Part shown: positions 36,417 through 46,255 of the stretch, in pieces
How positions within the stretch are numbered: position 1 is the first letter of the stretch
Layout of the letters: the number at the start of each line of letters is the position of its first letter
Source of the DNA: Eumeta japonica
Lineage: Eukaryota > Arthropoda > Insecta > Lepidoptera > Psychidae
Length of the DNA: 64,000 nt
NCBI GenBank assembly: GCA_005406025.1
Contig: BGZK01000185.1
Span: 434,001-498,000 of the forward strand
Direction of reading: 5' to 3'
The notes under the pieces: model-generated
Databases searched by the model: none
Told to the model about the DNA's origin: nothing
The model's input: only the letters and a program-made list of their open reading frames with translations
Program-made: the position numbers and the translations under genes

Positions 36417-36563
36417 CTAGTTATTTATACACCTAGACACTTATTTTATCCAAAAAAAAATATATTTTAAGGAAAAACTAATATTTACAATTAGTATTTA
36501 GCATTTAAAAAAATCAATTTAATTTTCCGTCAAAAACGCTCAAGACTGTCATGGCGTCTTGAA

Positions 36564-36577
36564 TGACGTCACGGCTC
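36564..36577 (+). promoter_or_regulatory. Left copy of 14-bp inverted repeat with CRE (TGACGTCA)
   Basis: TGACGTCACGGCTC, 51 bp upstream of the THAP exon ATG. TGACGTCA is the canonical CREB/ATF site. Possible promoter element of the rightward gene. Confidence 0.6.
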
Positions 36578-36627
36578 GCCAAACAAAACTGTTTGTTTAC
36601 TAAGATTGGAAGTGTTTTAAAATAAAA

Positions 36628-36829
36628 ATGGATTTACCGTCTTATAACTATTACAAGTGCTGTGTAGTGCCTCAGTGTGAAAGTACAAGCATAAAAACGC
36701 CCAAAAATTATTTATACATGTTCCAAGAAATCAACAAATACGGAAAAAGTGGCTAACACTTGCAAGGAGGAATGATAGTCATTGTTTTCAACAAACTCAA
36801 CAATGTACTTTTGTGAAGATCATTTCGAT
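36628..36829 (+). pseudogene. THAP zinc-finger first exon, two frameshifts
   Basis: From ATG 36628 the frame reads MDLPSYNYYKCCVVPQCEST, then SIKTPKNYLYM. After one shift it continues VPRNQQIRKKWLTLARRND. After another it gives MYFCEDHFD, followed directly by the donor GTAAGT at 36830. The THAP C2CH pattern is present: the C-x4-C pair, the conserved Trp in KKWLTLARR, and C-x2-H in CEDHF. THAP domains are site-specific DNA-binding zinc fingers found in P-type transposases and domesticated proteins. The frameshifts make this copy non-functional. Confidence 0.75.
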
Positions 36830-37060
36830 GTAAGTATTCCGCTCAACATAGTGTAGGTAATGTAAATGTGATGTAAATATACATTAAAACAATAATATAC
36901 TATTTAAGGTTATCTATTTTATAATCGTCAAAGTCAAAGTGTTTATTGTCTTATTTAGAATATGTCAGTTGTATTCAAACAACAATACATACAAAATCAA
37001 TAATCGGTAATAAAACATAAATATTTATATCTAAACTTCTAATAAATATATTATACTTAC

Positions 37061-37188
37061 ATTGAAGCTTTAACATTGCGGAATTCCGATGAGCAAAAGT
37101 CTCTATTTGATGCGAAAAATGTACCAAGCATAACGGCGTCAACTCTGGGCAAGTTATTGCTATTTGCTTTGCTAAATCCTGATTCCAT
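37061..37188 (-). CDS. Short intact first exon, N-terminus of a transposon-associated YqaJ/SWIM-type protein (tentative)
   Basis: From ATG 37188 (minus) it encodes 42 codons, MESGFSKANSNNLPRVDAVM, then LGTFFASNRDFCSSEFRNVK and AS, ending AT|GTAAGT. No stop or shift interrupts it. I recall a near-identical N-terminus from a large, multicopy insect protein family with a SWIM-like zinc finger and a YqaJ-like (lambda exonuclease-fold) domain. That identification is from memory and needs a search. No downstream exon exists in this copy, so it probably makes no product. Confidence 0.5.
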
Positions 37189-37336
37189 GATGATATCTGT
37201 TTGTCTTTCACTATATGACTAAGAATAACTGTATTTACGTGTTAAAAAAGGGATAAAAACGAGAAATTATAATGAAAATGGCAGGAGGCTATCTTTGTTG
37301 TATGAATGAAAACGTCAACGACAGCAGATGTTTGTA

Positions 37337-37350
37337 GAGCCGTGACGTCA
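37337..37350 (-). promoter_or_regulatory. Right copy of 14-bp inverted repeat with CRE (TGACGTCA)
   Basis: Exact reverse complement of 36564-36577, about 150 bp upstream of the minus-strand ATG at 37188. The same motif in front of each inward-facing gene suggests a promoter carried in each terminal region. Confidence 0.6.
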
Positions 37351-37490
37351 CACTTTCTGATTGGTGTTTACTGTCACGTGACTTAATGCCTATTTTTTTA
37401 AGATTTATTTTCTAAAAATATAAATAATCTTTAATTTTTATGATAATTAGATTTTTTTTTCCTAATCTAAATGTCTTGATCTATAATTAG

Positions 37491-39840
37491 AAACTATAAT
37501 CCATCCGATTTGTTCTTAGTGGAAACAAGCCGATTGTCAGAATGATGATATTCTAATAAAATTAGTGCAAGATCTAATTATAAAACCGTACATACTAAAC
37601 GCTCTATTTAAAGTATTTTTAACGTAGAGATCAAAGTGAAATTTACAATCGAAAACGATTACTCAATATCTGATAAACGTAACTTCATCTAGATTGGTTT
37701 CACACAATGCATGTAAGTATTCAACTATTCATAGATATGTTTTTTTTTATAAAAAGTTATGAATTTGCATTTTTTTTATAGCTAATTAAAGTTTGTTGCG
37801 CCTCCAGTAATCAGAAAATCTGTTTAAGTCTCACTGTAACAGGACATAATCGTCGTTACTTTTAATAGTACGATAAATTTTAATATCGTCTTCGTATAGA
37901 AGGAGATTGCAGTGTTTGAAACAAGTATAAAGTTTATATAAAGTATAAATAGTAATGGATCCAAAATTGAACCTTGAGGAACACTGAAACTCATTATTAT
38001 TTTATCAGACTCAAACCTGCTTATTACAACTTTTTTGTACTATTAATTATTTACGACTTAAAGCAACGCCATATGTTACCTCTGATTCCGCTAAAGGAAA
38101 GTTTTTGGAAAAGCCACATGTGATCTACCTTATCGATAGCTTTTCGAAAATCCATATGTATACCTATCAGTTTGGGGATTACCTTCTAAGGCCTGGAACA
38201 CGTGGGTTAAATAAATTAGTAAATTAGAAGTAGTAGATCCCTTTTCAACAAATCCGTGTTGTTTTGGAATAATAATTCGATATATTTGAGGATAAATGTC
38301 ATTATACACTAAACGCTCAAACAATTTGGATAGAACAGTTAAAACACAAGCGCTTCCTATAAGCACGAGATTTATATTGGCTACTTTATATTAATTAGGG
38401 AAAACAACATCTTTTAAACATTTATTGTATAACATATACAGCGGTGTACAAATAACTTTATCAGTGTTTTTGAAGAGTATTGGAGGTGTGTAATCAGCTT
38501 CGGATCTTCTAATGACATCAACATTATTTAGTTCCTTGAGTACAGTATCTTGGATTATTTATATATTTTGCATATTTCAGTTATGGTTTTCGCCGGTATC
38601 ATGTGCGATGTATTTTAAGACTAAAGCAGGTGGAACATTATTCGGTTTAAAAAACTGAATGAAAATAAGATAAAAAAAAGTTACATATATCCACAAGATC
38701 AGAGGTTGAGTTATTATTATATGACACACCTTTTCGAATTTTTGAATGTTCTTTTAAATTTAATACATATGTCCAAAATTATTAAAAAAACTACTATGTA
38801 CAACGTTCTCAACCGCATCCAAATAATCTCGATAATATTTATGTGATTCTTTCTTATACCTACTTCTATACTTATTGAAGACTTCATAGTCACTTATATT
38901 TAGAGTTTTTTTTCCACTTTCTTCTAGCAGATTTTTTATTATTAAATATATAAATCAATACACGCATAAACCATGTAGGAAAACAGAGGGGTTTAATTTT
39001 TTCAATTCGGCGGATAGTCCACCGAGCTCTTTTAACCAATCTAAATCAGCAATCATTTTTTCGTTATTTCGTAATTCGCTTTATAGAAATTATGTTTTTG
39101 AAGAGGTTTACTGACTGTTAAAGACTGTTAATTCGAGCGTCGGCCTGAATAGAAATCAGGACGAAAAAAGGAGGATGTATGTCATATGGCATTTCAACTT
39201 TAATTTCTATTACCTACGAAATAAAGCTATTTTTGATTTGATATGATTTGATGTTTTGTCACTGGGAGGCACCAAGGAGAGTAGTGCAGGGGATATCCAA
39301 CAAGTTTGTAATAAACAGATCTAAACTTCTGTTATTCTTATTTATTAATTTGTCCAACTGTACAACTTTTAATGTTAAAATAAAATAAACCATTTGTCTG
39401 TTGACCGAGTGCACAGGAAGAGTGACGTCAGGGAGTCCCGAACATGAGGAGTCCTGGTGAGCACCTTGAGTGCACCAGTTTAATAAGGGCAGGTTATAGT
39501 CATCAACTAAACAGAAGTCTGGAGTTAAGATATTATGTAATAAAAAGTTAAGATGTATGTCGTAGATGTTGGCGCTTTGACTCGGTAGTATATAAGACAC
39601 ACTAATAACACAATTTGTTCTACTGCCCAGCGGAATCTGCGTTAATATGTGGTCAAAACTTTCTGACTGAGGAGCAGGTGAGACTCGAACGACGTTATGG
39701 AGTTCTCAATTACCGCTCCACCTCTGTCCTTCTTGTTACAGACCTGGACGTTTTTATCACAGCACTGAATAACGTGAACAATGAGATCTTCATTAGATAT
39801 TACAGGAGTGAACCACGTTTAGGTTAGTATGATAACAACG
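37491..39840 (-). pseudogene. LINE endonuclease and reverse transcriptase, N-terminal and central part
   Basis: Fragments in alternating frames: VCNKKDRGGAVI (near 39740-39775), ILPSQSANIYDIHLNFLLHN (near 39540-39598), DDYNLPLLNW, YDIHPPFFVLISIQADARIN (near 39125-39185), HDTGEN (near 38595), SKLFERL and QHGFV (38130-38366), PQGS and YEDD. Too damaged to be active. A short + strand LINE 3' tail has inserted at 39196-39253. Confidence 0.8.
39196..39253 (+). mobile_element. Very short LINE 3'-end insertion
   Basis: AACTTTAATTTCTATTACCT, ACGAAATAAAGC and TTTTTGATTTGATATGATTTG match, on the opposite strand, the 3' end of the LINE copy at 43979-44545 (ATTTCTATTACCTGCGAAAT, TTTTTGATTTC). It interrupts the minus-strand LINE between its endonuclease and RT parts. 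A 5'-truncated insertion of under 70 bp. Confidence 0.55.
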
Positions 39841-40194
39841 TAGTTGTGGGATAAAATAATCATATGTAAAGTATGTATTTTCGTTCATAATCCACGGCAA
39901 TTTTAATAGTATAAAGAGAGTATTTTACCCATTTATAAGAAATGTAACACGTAAGGCACCCTAAAGATATCTGAAGTGAATGAGAAAAAAATACTAAGAA
40001 TGGTCATAAATGTACCTATTTATACGTTCTCAAAATATTGTCCGTTACAATAAATGCACTCTTTCATACGAATAAACTAACTCGAAGACATTTATGACAC
40101 TCCTCTCTGGTGACCACGGAAATAGATTTTTCATATTATTTGACAACCTCTTTTGGTGATGAAAATCGTTGACCGCGTAATTGGTCTTTAATTT
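39841..40194. other. Intergenic sequence, nothing recognised
   Basis: AT-rich without a credible ORF or repeat signature that I can name. Confidence 0.5.
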
Positions 40195-40930
40195 TTAACC
40201 GACTTCAAAATCAAAAAAAAGGAGGAGGTTCTCAATTCGACTGTATTTTTTTTGTGTTTGTTACCTCAGAACCTTAGACTGGGTGGACCAATTTTGATAT
40301 TTCTTTTTTTATTTGAAAGCTGGTGCTTCCCGTGTGGTTCAATTGTAGTTTAGTTGAGTTCGACAATGGCATCCATGAGAAAATCATATAAATCTTAAAT
40401 TTGCACTGAGTATGTGCGCAACAAATGGACGAATAACTCAATATCACGCCAACCGATTTATATGATACTTTTGTTATTGGAAAGGGTGTAGTGCAAGGGT
40501 AATTTGATGAGAGTTTGGTTAGGTTCTGATTATGGGATCTATGACAAAGTGACAGAACTCTTCAATTCTCTGGAGCAAATCAACAATACTTGGCCGAATC
40601 TTTTATAGGCTACCGGATATTTGTATCATTAAGTAATTGTCGTAGTCGAATATGATAATCAATGGAATTCCTTAACGGCTTACAGTTAGGGTGCGATCTA
40701 TGAGCAGCATGTTTAGTAGGTCTACCCATACTCAGATGAATTAAATAGTGTACTTCAGATTTACCAAAACTCAAAAAATAAATAAAAATTTTAAGAAAAA
40801 AAACCGACTTCAAAACAAAAACTATTCCAACGCAAATTTGAATGCACTAAAAAGTAAAAAAATGCTATTAATATAATCTATTGCTGGATGTATTGTAGTG
40901 TCTCTTTGGCTGACACCGACTCCAAAAATT
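40195..40930 (+). repeat. AACCGACTTCAAAA-type lepidopteran dispersed repeat
   Basis: TTAACCGACTTCAAAATC starts at 40195, followed by AAAAGGAGGAGGTTCTCAAT and TCGACTGTATTTTTTTTGTG. The motif AAACCGACTTCAAAAC recurs at 40801-40816. I recall this sequence as one of the commonest interspersed repeats in Lepidoptera; its class is unclear to me. Confidence 0.65.
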
Positions 40931-42209
40931 AAATAAACACGTAATATTTTATTACAATACAGAACACGCCTCAACATTAGCACGATTTGCATCTGCATGA
41001 GGTGAAGAATTTAAACATTTTTATTTGAGAAAAGTTTTTTTCCTACAATAAAAATCAATCTGATGAAAAGATAGTTATGGCAAATAAAAATAATTAACAG
41101 GATTTTTTCTCGAATCAATATTTTTTCATCAATTGCGATATGGACTAATCGAGTTACAAATAATATAGAAGCTATTCTTAATAAATTGCTTATAAGACGA
41201 TATTTAATTAATTATTTTCCTGAAAACCAAAAATGTAGTAGAAATTATCCAATGTAAATCCACCTTAGTTCCACGAAAATTTCATCTTGAATTTCAACAA
41301 TTTCTCTAATGCACCGAAATCTTGAGGCGCTCGTACGCACATTAACGCTTATTTGAATATAAATTACGTGGCTATATTCTTACGTTTCAGAAATTATAAG
41401 ACATATATGTGTATTAAAATTTCTAAGTTCTTCTACTTCGAATACAACAAGAAGTTTTAAGTTTGGCCTACAGGGTCTATCGTTATCAACTTTTTTTATT
41501 TACTTAAAGGCAAACGCCACTCATCAAAGAGTTACTGAGATGTCTGAATAAATAATGATAACGGAATACTAATTCGACTTTAAGTTCTTATCAAAAAAAG
41601 TTAATGACTAATAATTTGGGAATAAAGAAGGGATCTTAAAGGGGCACCCTCGTACATTTTTGCATCTGCCCGAGGGTTAGGTCTAACTTCCTATACGATG
41701 GTCGAATGCATACCAGGGGCGTGACGTCATCGATAATTTGACAGTGTGAGGAAGCGACCATTCAAAGTATTCTCCATGCGAACGAGTAAGTGGTTTTGGT
41801 TTTACTTAAATTTTAATTTAATAAGTTTTCCTTTATTGAATTGGAAAATATTAATTATTAGTTAGTTTCATGATGAGTTTTTAAAACTTCTTAGTCAATT
41901 TACTGATGCGCAGATGTCGAACCCATCATTCTCTGATCAAAAAGGAATATACACTTAGCCATCATAGCAATCAGACATCTGATCAATTATTTCTAAAATT
42001 TGATACATCCACTCAATCGTCACGGAGCTCACCGACACTAGTATTTCCTTCCCACCTTATTTTAACGAAATGTCTTCAAGCCGATATAAATTTAATGAAA
42101 TGTATGAATTAAACAACATCACTGCTGTTGCAGTTATGTTGTTTTATTAGTAATATTAATTGCTATTAAAACTCTAAATATATAATAGTAATATATAGAC
42201 TTAAGATAT
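40931..42209. other. Intergenic sequence, no gene recognised
   Basis: A GC-richer segment at about 41630-41780 contains GGGGCACCCTCGTACATTTT and another CRE, GCGTGACGTCATCG, at 41720-41733. A 68-codon frame at 41906-42112 has no domain and I treat it as chance. Confidence 0.45.
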
Positions 42210-42495
42210 ACACTGCTTGATAGGCGCAGTTGGTAATGACCCTAGTTGCTGTCCTGGGAGCGCGAGTTCAACTGCTGCACGTTATAAACACTTAGTTATT
42301 TGATTAAAAATCGATGTTCATAAAGACAAATATCTTGAGTTTGAATATTTGTATATGTTATAAGTATATATTTACAAAGAAAAAGTAAGTATGTATTATG
42401 TCAATTACTCAGTACAAGGCTCTTTGTTTAGTTTGGGACCAGATGGTGCTGTATGGTGATAATGATGATCCGAAAATATTGTTATTATTATTATT
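42210..42495 (+). repeat. tRNA-derived SINE (plus orientation)
   Basis: RNA polymerase III A box TAGGCGCAGTTGG (42221-42233) and B box GAGTTCAACTGC (42264-42275). The body contains the segment before the tail (CTCTTTGTTTAGTTTGGGAC, CAGATGGTGCTGTATGGTG) that I recall from lepidopteran SINEs (GCTTACTTTGGGGCTAGATGG-like), and it ends in a (TTA)n tail at 42480-42495. Confidence 0.75.
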
Positions 42496-43978
42496 GAAGA
42501 CATTCAAGGTGACCATATCGTAGCCATTCGGTTTATTTTCAGTTTGTTAATCCATTCGAAACGAATCAGTTTCTAAATCTTATATTCCTATTATATTATT
42601 CACGAAAACTAAGTACTCGACGTTTAATTCATTGTTATTAATTATTAGGCTTTAGAATCGTTGCCCTCGAAACAAAGCCTCATCAAATCGCGACGTTGAC
42701 GTTTACTCTATAAGGGCGGTTTGAACAGTGAATCAGAACGCCCGCCGCTCGCGTCACATCATCACTTTTGTGAAATTCAACCAGTTTAAATTATCACTTA
42801 AGCATCCATTCCTCATTTTCCCGTGGGCGCATTTGCTAATCGAGATAAAACCGATATTCACTTACATTTACAAATAAAAAAGATTAAAATTATCGCCGCT
42901 TTCGTAAGCTGAAAAATGCTACAAAAATCTAACTCCAATTATTGGAAACAATGCTGATGATAGACTTTCATCATAGCACTGGGATGCAAACAATTTTTAT
43001 TAACATTGCAGTAACACTTTTGACGATTACGACAATAAACTTTTAGAAACAAAATGGGCAGATGCATTTTTTGTTAAATATTGTACAGAGTAGTACATAA
43101 AGTACAATTATCATGAATAAAATACATATAATTGGAGATAAATTTGCTTTCAAATTCTAACGAGACTGTCGACGCAGTATGGTAGACCTAGTTTCGTACG
43201 TGTCAACGCATTTTTTGTGATTGATTTAAAAATAGATATACAGAAATAATTAATTTATAATGCTTTGAAATCCTTTTCATTAAATTATCATTTAGAAAAC
43301 ACCTTTTATTGAAAAATGTCAAGCTTTGTCTTTGATCCTTTTTAAAAATAATATGAGTTTCAATTGAGATTTTGTCAGTCATATTTGGCATTGTAAGAAC
43401 ATATCAAAAGATCATAATTTCTAACGCGTGTAAATAAATATAATCGTAAATTTTTATTTTTAATATGCTCCTTTTTATAAATAGCGTAATAAACATTTCA
43501 GTCGAATCAATTTGCACTCACGTCATTAAAAACATAATTTTCTAATAATAAAAAAAGGGAAAGAAAACATGTTTTCAATGGTAGTTTAAAGAAAAGTAAA
43601 ATGTTTTTATTTTTAGAATTCTCCAAAACCCCAAATTTTATAGCATAACTTTTCACTATAGAACTTCTCCCATACGTTGGTCTATATCGGGATGAATGTT
43701 CGATACCAATTCTAGTTTTTAAGCGCAAAAAAAAACATGTGCTAGTAAGTTATAGCTATTATTCTAAATCCAACAATTATCCTAAAATCGTTAATTTATA
43801 GTTACAAATTAACAATTTTAGGATGTTTTTTTTTTACATGTACTATGACGCTTTATTTTGTGCCAAATTTCATAATTTTGGGTCAAAGAAGCAAAGTATC
43901 GTAAAGATTTAAATGAGTGCGACTGAGAGTATCAAAGTCTATGACAAATTGGCCATATTTATTGATTGCGTCGTCTTT
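42496..43978. other. Intergenic sequence with one imperfect hairpin
   Basis: No gene recognised. An inverted repeat with 19-nt arms, 43779-43797 and 43806-43824 (ATCCTAAAAT..GTTAATTT), one mismatch and an 8-nt loop, is present. GAACGCCCGCCGCTCGCGTC near 42737 is a small CpG cluster. Confidence 0.5.
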
Positions 43979-44545
43979 GAATAAAATCAAATAAAATCAA
44001 ATGAAATCAAAAATATTTTTATTTCGCAGGTAATAGAAATTACACTTAAATGCGTCATATACGATTACTTTCGACATTTACGTTACCGCCCATTCCAAAT
44101 GCTGATTCACCATGAGAAGAATGGGCAAGAAACTCAAGGTTTGCTTTTTTTCAGCCATCGATATAAAATAGTGAACAAATAATAATTTAGTACTATACTT
44201 AGCAATAACATGAAGTAATCTGATGCCCGAGCAGTTCAATCCCTTGGGTTTTGTTTCATTAAAATATACAGATACAGTATCATAATTTTTGCCATATGAT
44301 TTACTTTTTACGAAACGTTTAAATTCATTAAATGGCAATTTTTTAATTTCAGCTGGGATGTTATTAAAAAAGCGCACATATTGCCCCTTAAACGATTTAT
44401 TAACTTTGCTTAGACGGGTTTTATAAGCAGCAAAATCCTTCTTATGTCTAGTGTTAATGTTATTGATATCGCTCCTTTTTTGGAACGATTCTAATGTCTC
44501 TTGAAATTTGGAAATATAGAAACCAGATTTTCGTATATGTAATGT
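43979..44545 (-). mobile_element. 5'-truncated LINE 3' end
   Basis: The minus strand reads continuously as HIRKSGFYISKFQETLESFQ, then KRSDINNINTRHKKDFAAYK, TRLSKVNKSFKGQYVRFFNN and IPAEIKKLPFNEFKRFVKSK. This is the C-terminal end of a lepidopteran LINE ORF2. It ends with TTACCTGCGAAATAAAAATA and a tail of TTGATTTTAT-like 10-nt units (43981-44010 on +). The downstream ORF part is shifted or degenerate. Confidence 0.8.
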
Positions 44546-44639
44546 ACTGCTAAAGTTAGGATATCAATTTCCTTATTTTTTTTTTCTGAGAAATACCATT
44601 GATCTCAAATCATAAGAAGCTTCAATATTTTATCTCCAA

Positions 44640-45130
44640 AAAACCATAAACCTTTAAGTTTTATATTAATTTCAATTTTTTATCTCTATTGGTTCTCCAG
44701 TGTAACGATATCGCCAGATGGACAGATGGACAGGCGGACAGACAGACAATAAAATGATCCTACAAGGAGTCAGTTTTCTTTTCGAAACGTGGAACTTTAA
44801 AACGGTGAAGTTGTTACAGGTGAGTGAATAGTTTTCAAATGCCGAAGTTTTTCCTCTCGCGCTAAAAAAGATGGCGAGATAACTTTGTAAATGGCCACAA
44901 TTTTTAGCACGCAAACACTAACGCCGGGCTCGGATGCTTTCAGTTCAAAAAGCTCTGGTAGCAACCCCCGCTGGCAAGTGGTCAAACCCTTTTGAGGAAA
45001 GCTTTTATACTGAAGTGCGGAGTAAAGCTTTATGTTTTCAACGACACGCGAAGGTGAGGATCAACTTTCATGCATCAATATTCTAAGGCTTCTAGGGTTC
45101 CGTACCTCCACTGAAACCTTATTAATTATT
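44640..45130. repeat. Dispersed repeat with GACAGATGGACAGGCGGACAG segment
   Basis: From ATCTCTATTGGTTCTCCAGT through a purine-rich GACAG/GGACA run (44714-44749) to TAGGGTTCCGTACCTCCACT (45094-45113). This arrangement resembles the common lepidopteran repeats that end in a GGTTCCGTA motif; a related purine-rich run is at 45430-45450. Confidence 0.45.
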
Positions 45131-46079
45131 ATGTCACCGTTGAAGTTTTAGGAATTTCGAAATTCTTCTCTATAAAGACGAATTATAACACAAAAGCTTT
45201 TTGCTGTCAACATCCGATCTACCGCCCATTGTTGAGACATTTTTTTTATCCCAAATATTGAACTTTAAGTCCTATTCATAGATCCATTGTCGGTCGGTTA
45301 GAGTTTGTTTACTAGTATCGACAGCTAAATCACAACTCTCCGAAGTACGAATTGGCTTAATTTAAATTTAAATGAAAATTCATTAAACAATCGACCGCGA
45401 CCAGGATGTAAACTTGGCACGTTCAGGTTAGCAGACAGACGGACAAAGATTTTAAAATCCATTTCTTTTGTACAGCCTCTTTTAATAATCCAGTTAGCTT
45501 GTAAAAAAAATATTTCTTATATACATACAGGAGCCCCTTACAATTTCATAATAATATAAATTAATAATCTAATATTTTAACAAATTACGAATATTTTTTT
45601 GTTCGTCATGACATTAATTCGTTTACAACAAATTTATATTAATATTTCGGGCAAACGTCCCTACTTAAAAGATTTTCCTTGTTTTTCAATTCATCACTCG
45701 AGCTCTTTTAAGGCGTATCATTAATCTTTATAATTATACAAAATTCAGGAGTGTGCTTTCATTTTTCCGCTTTTATTAGAAGGGATGTTATTATTATCAG
45801 AGTTTACAATGCGTTAACTACTACAAAATAGTATGCTCTCTGCACAGTGGAATTATTTCATATACATGAAAAAATATAGTTGCTTTTTTACAAATTTATG
45901 TATGTGCCCGAGTATCATACTGAATCTGAATTCCGGTTCTTAAAAAATCGGTGATAAAAAATGTAAAACATTTTAAAAAAAATTACCTATTTTTTATCGC
46001 GTTAAATTTTTTAATCGCTCTACTGCTGAGATACTTTCTCTTGCAACATTTTGATTTTAAAGTTCCTTGAGCTGAAGGC

Positions 46080-46255
46080 TGCAGACGACTGTCGCCACCA
46101 ACGCGATGAGAACTTCCGGATCTGATAGCTTAACGTGTGGTGTAGTTTGTCTTAAGTGAAACCTCATTGGCCAATTTGTCCGTGGTCAGGATCGAGCCCG
46201 ATTCATAGGCAACGCTTTTAACCACTGAGGCGTAGGCGCTCATTAATTTATCATA
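46080..46255 (-). repeat. tRNA-derived SINE (minus orientation)
   Basis: On the minus strand: A-box region GCGCCTACGCCTCAGTGGTT (46221-46240), followed by B box GGGCTCGATCCTG (46187-46199). This is the usual order and spacing for a Pol III promoter. The downstream part includes ACGGACAAATTGGCCAATGA. Confidence 0.7.

Larger units (their letters stand above)
36417..37490. mobile_element. ~1.07-kb DNA element with convergent THAP and YqaJ/SWIM-type first exons, inserted in the LINE
   Basis: A perfect 14-bp inverted repeat, TGACGTCACGGCTC, occurs at 36564-36577 (+) and 37337-37350 (-). Outside it, both flanks are A/T-rich with loosely matching ends (CTAGTTATTTATAC on the left; CTAATTATAGATC read inward on the right), which set the approximate boundaries. 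LINE reading frames resume on both sides, so this block is an insertion. Inside, two initial coding exons point towards each other: a THAP domain on + and a 42-codon exon on -, both ending in GTAAGT donors. Only 231 bp separates the two donors, so the downstream exons of both genes are missing: an internally deleted copy of a larger two-gene transposon (inference). Confidence 0.6.
36100..39840 (-). mobile_element. Decayed non-LTR retrotransposon (LINE), split by a DNA element
   Basis: The minus-strand order is correct for a LINE. An endonuclease part near 39260-39810 (DDYNLPLLNW, LDLFITNLLD) is followed by a linker, then reverse transcriptase with SKLFERLVYNDIYP and KQHGFV (38130-38366), SVPQGSILDPLLFILYIN (about 37930-37990) and a YxDD box. 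Then comes FHFDLYVKNTLNRAFSMYGF (about 37560-37630). The 3' part LEYAAPIWNPYYDKYKDIIE is at about 36315-36375. Several frameshifts and stops; the catalytic box reads YEDD (37885-37896) in place of the usual YADD. Endonuclease plus RT layout fits the Jockey/CR1-like group; exact clade not determined. The 5' end appears truncated near 39840. Confidence 0.85.

Noticed and set aside
41720..41733. A further CRE-like GCGTGACGTCATCG as a possible solo end of the THAP/YqaJ-type element
   Set aside because: Only TGACGTCA is shared; the GGCTC part of the inverted repeat is missing and no related exon lies nearby.
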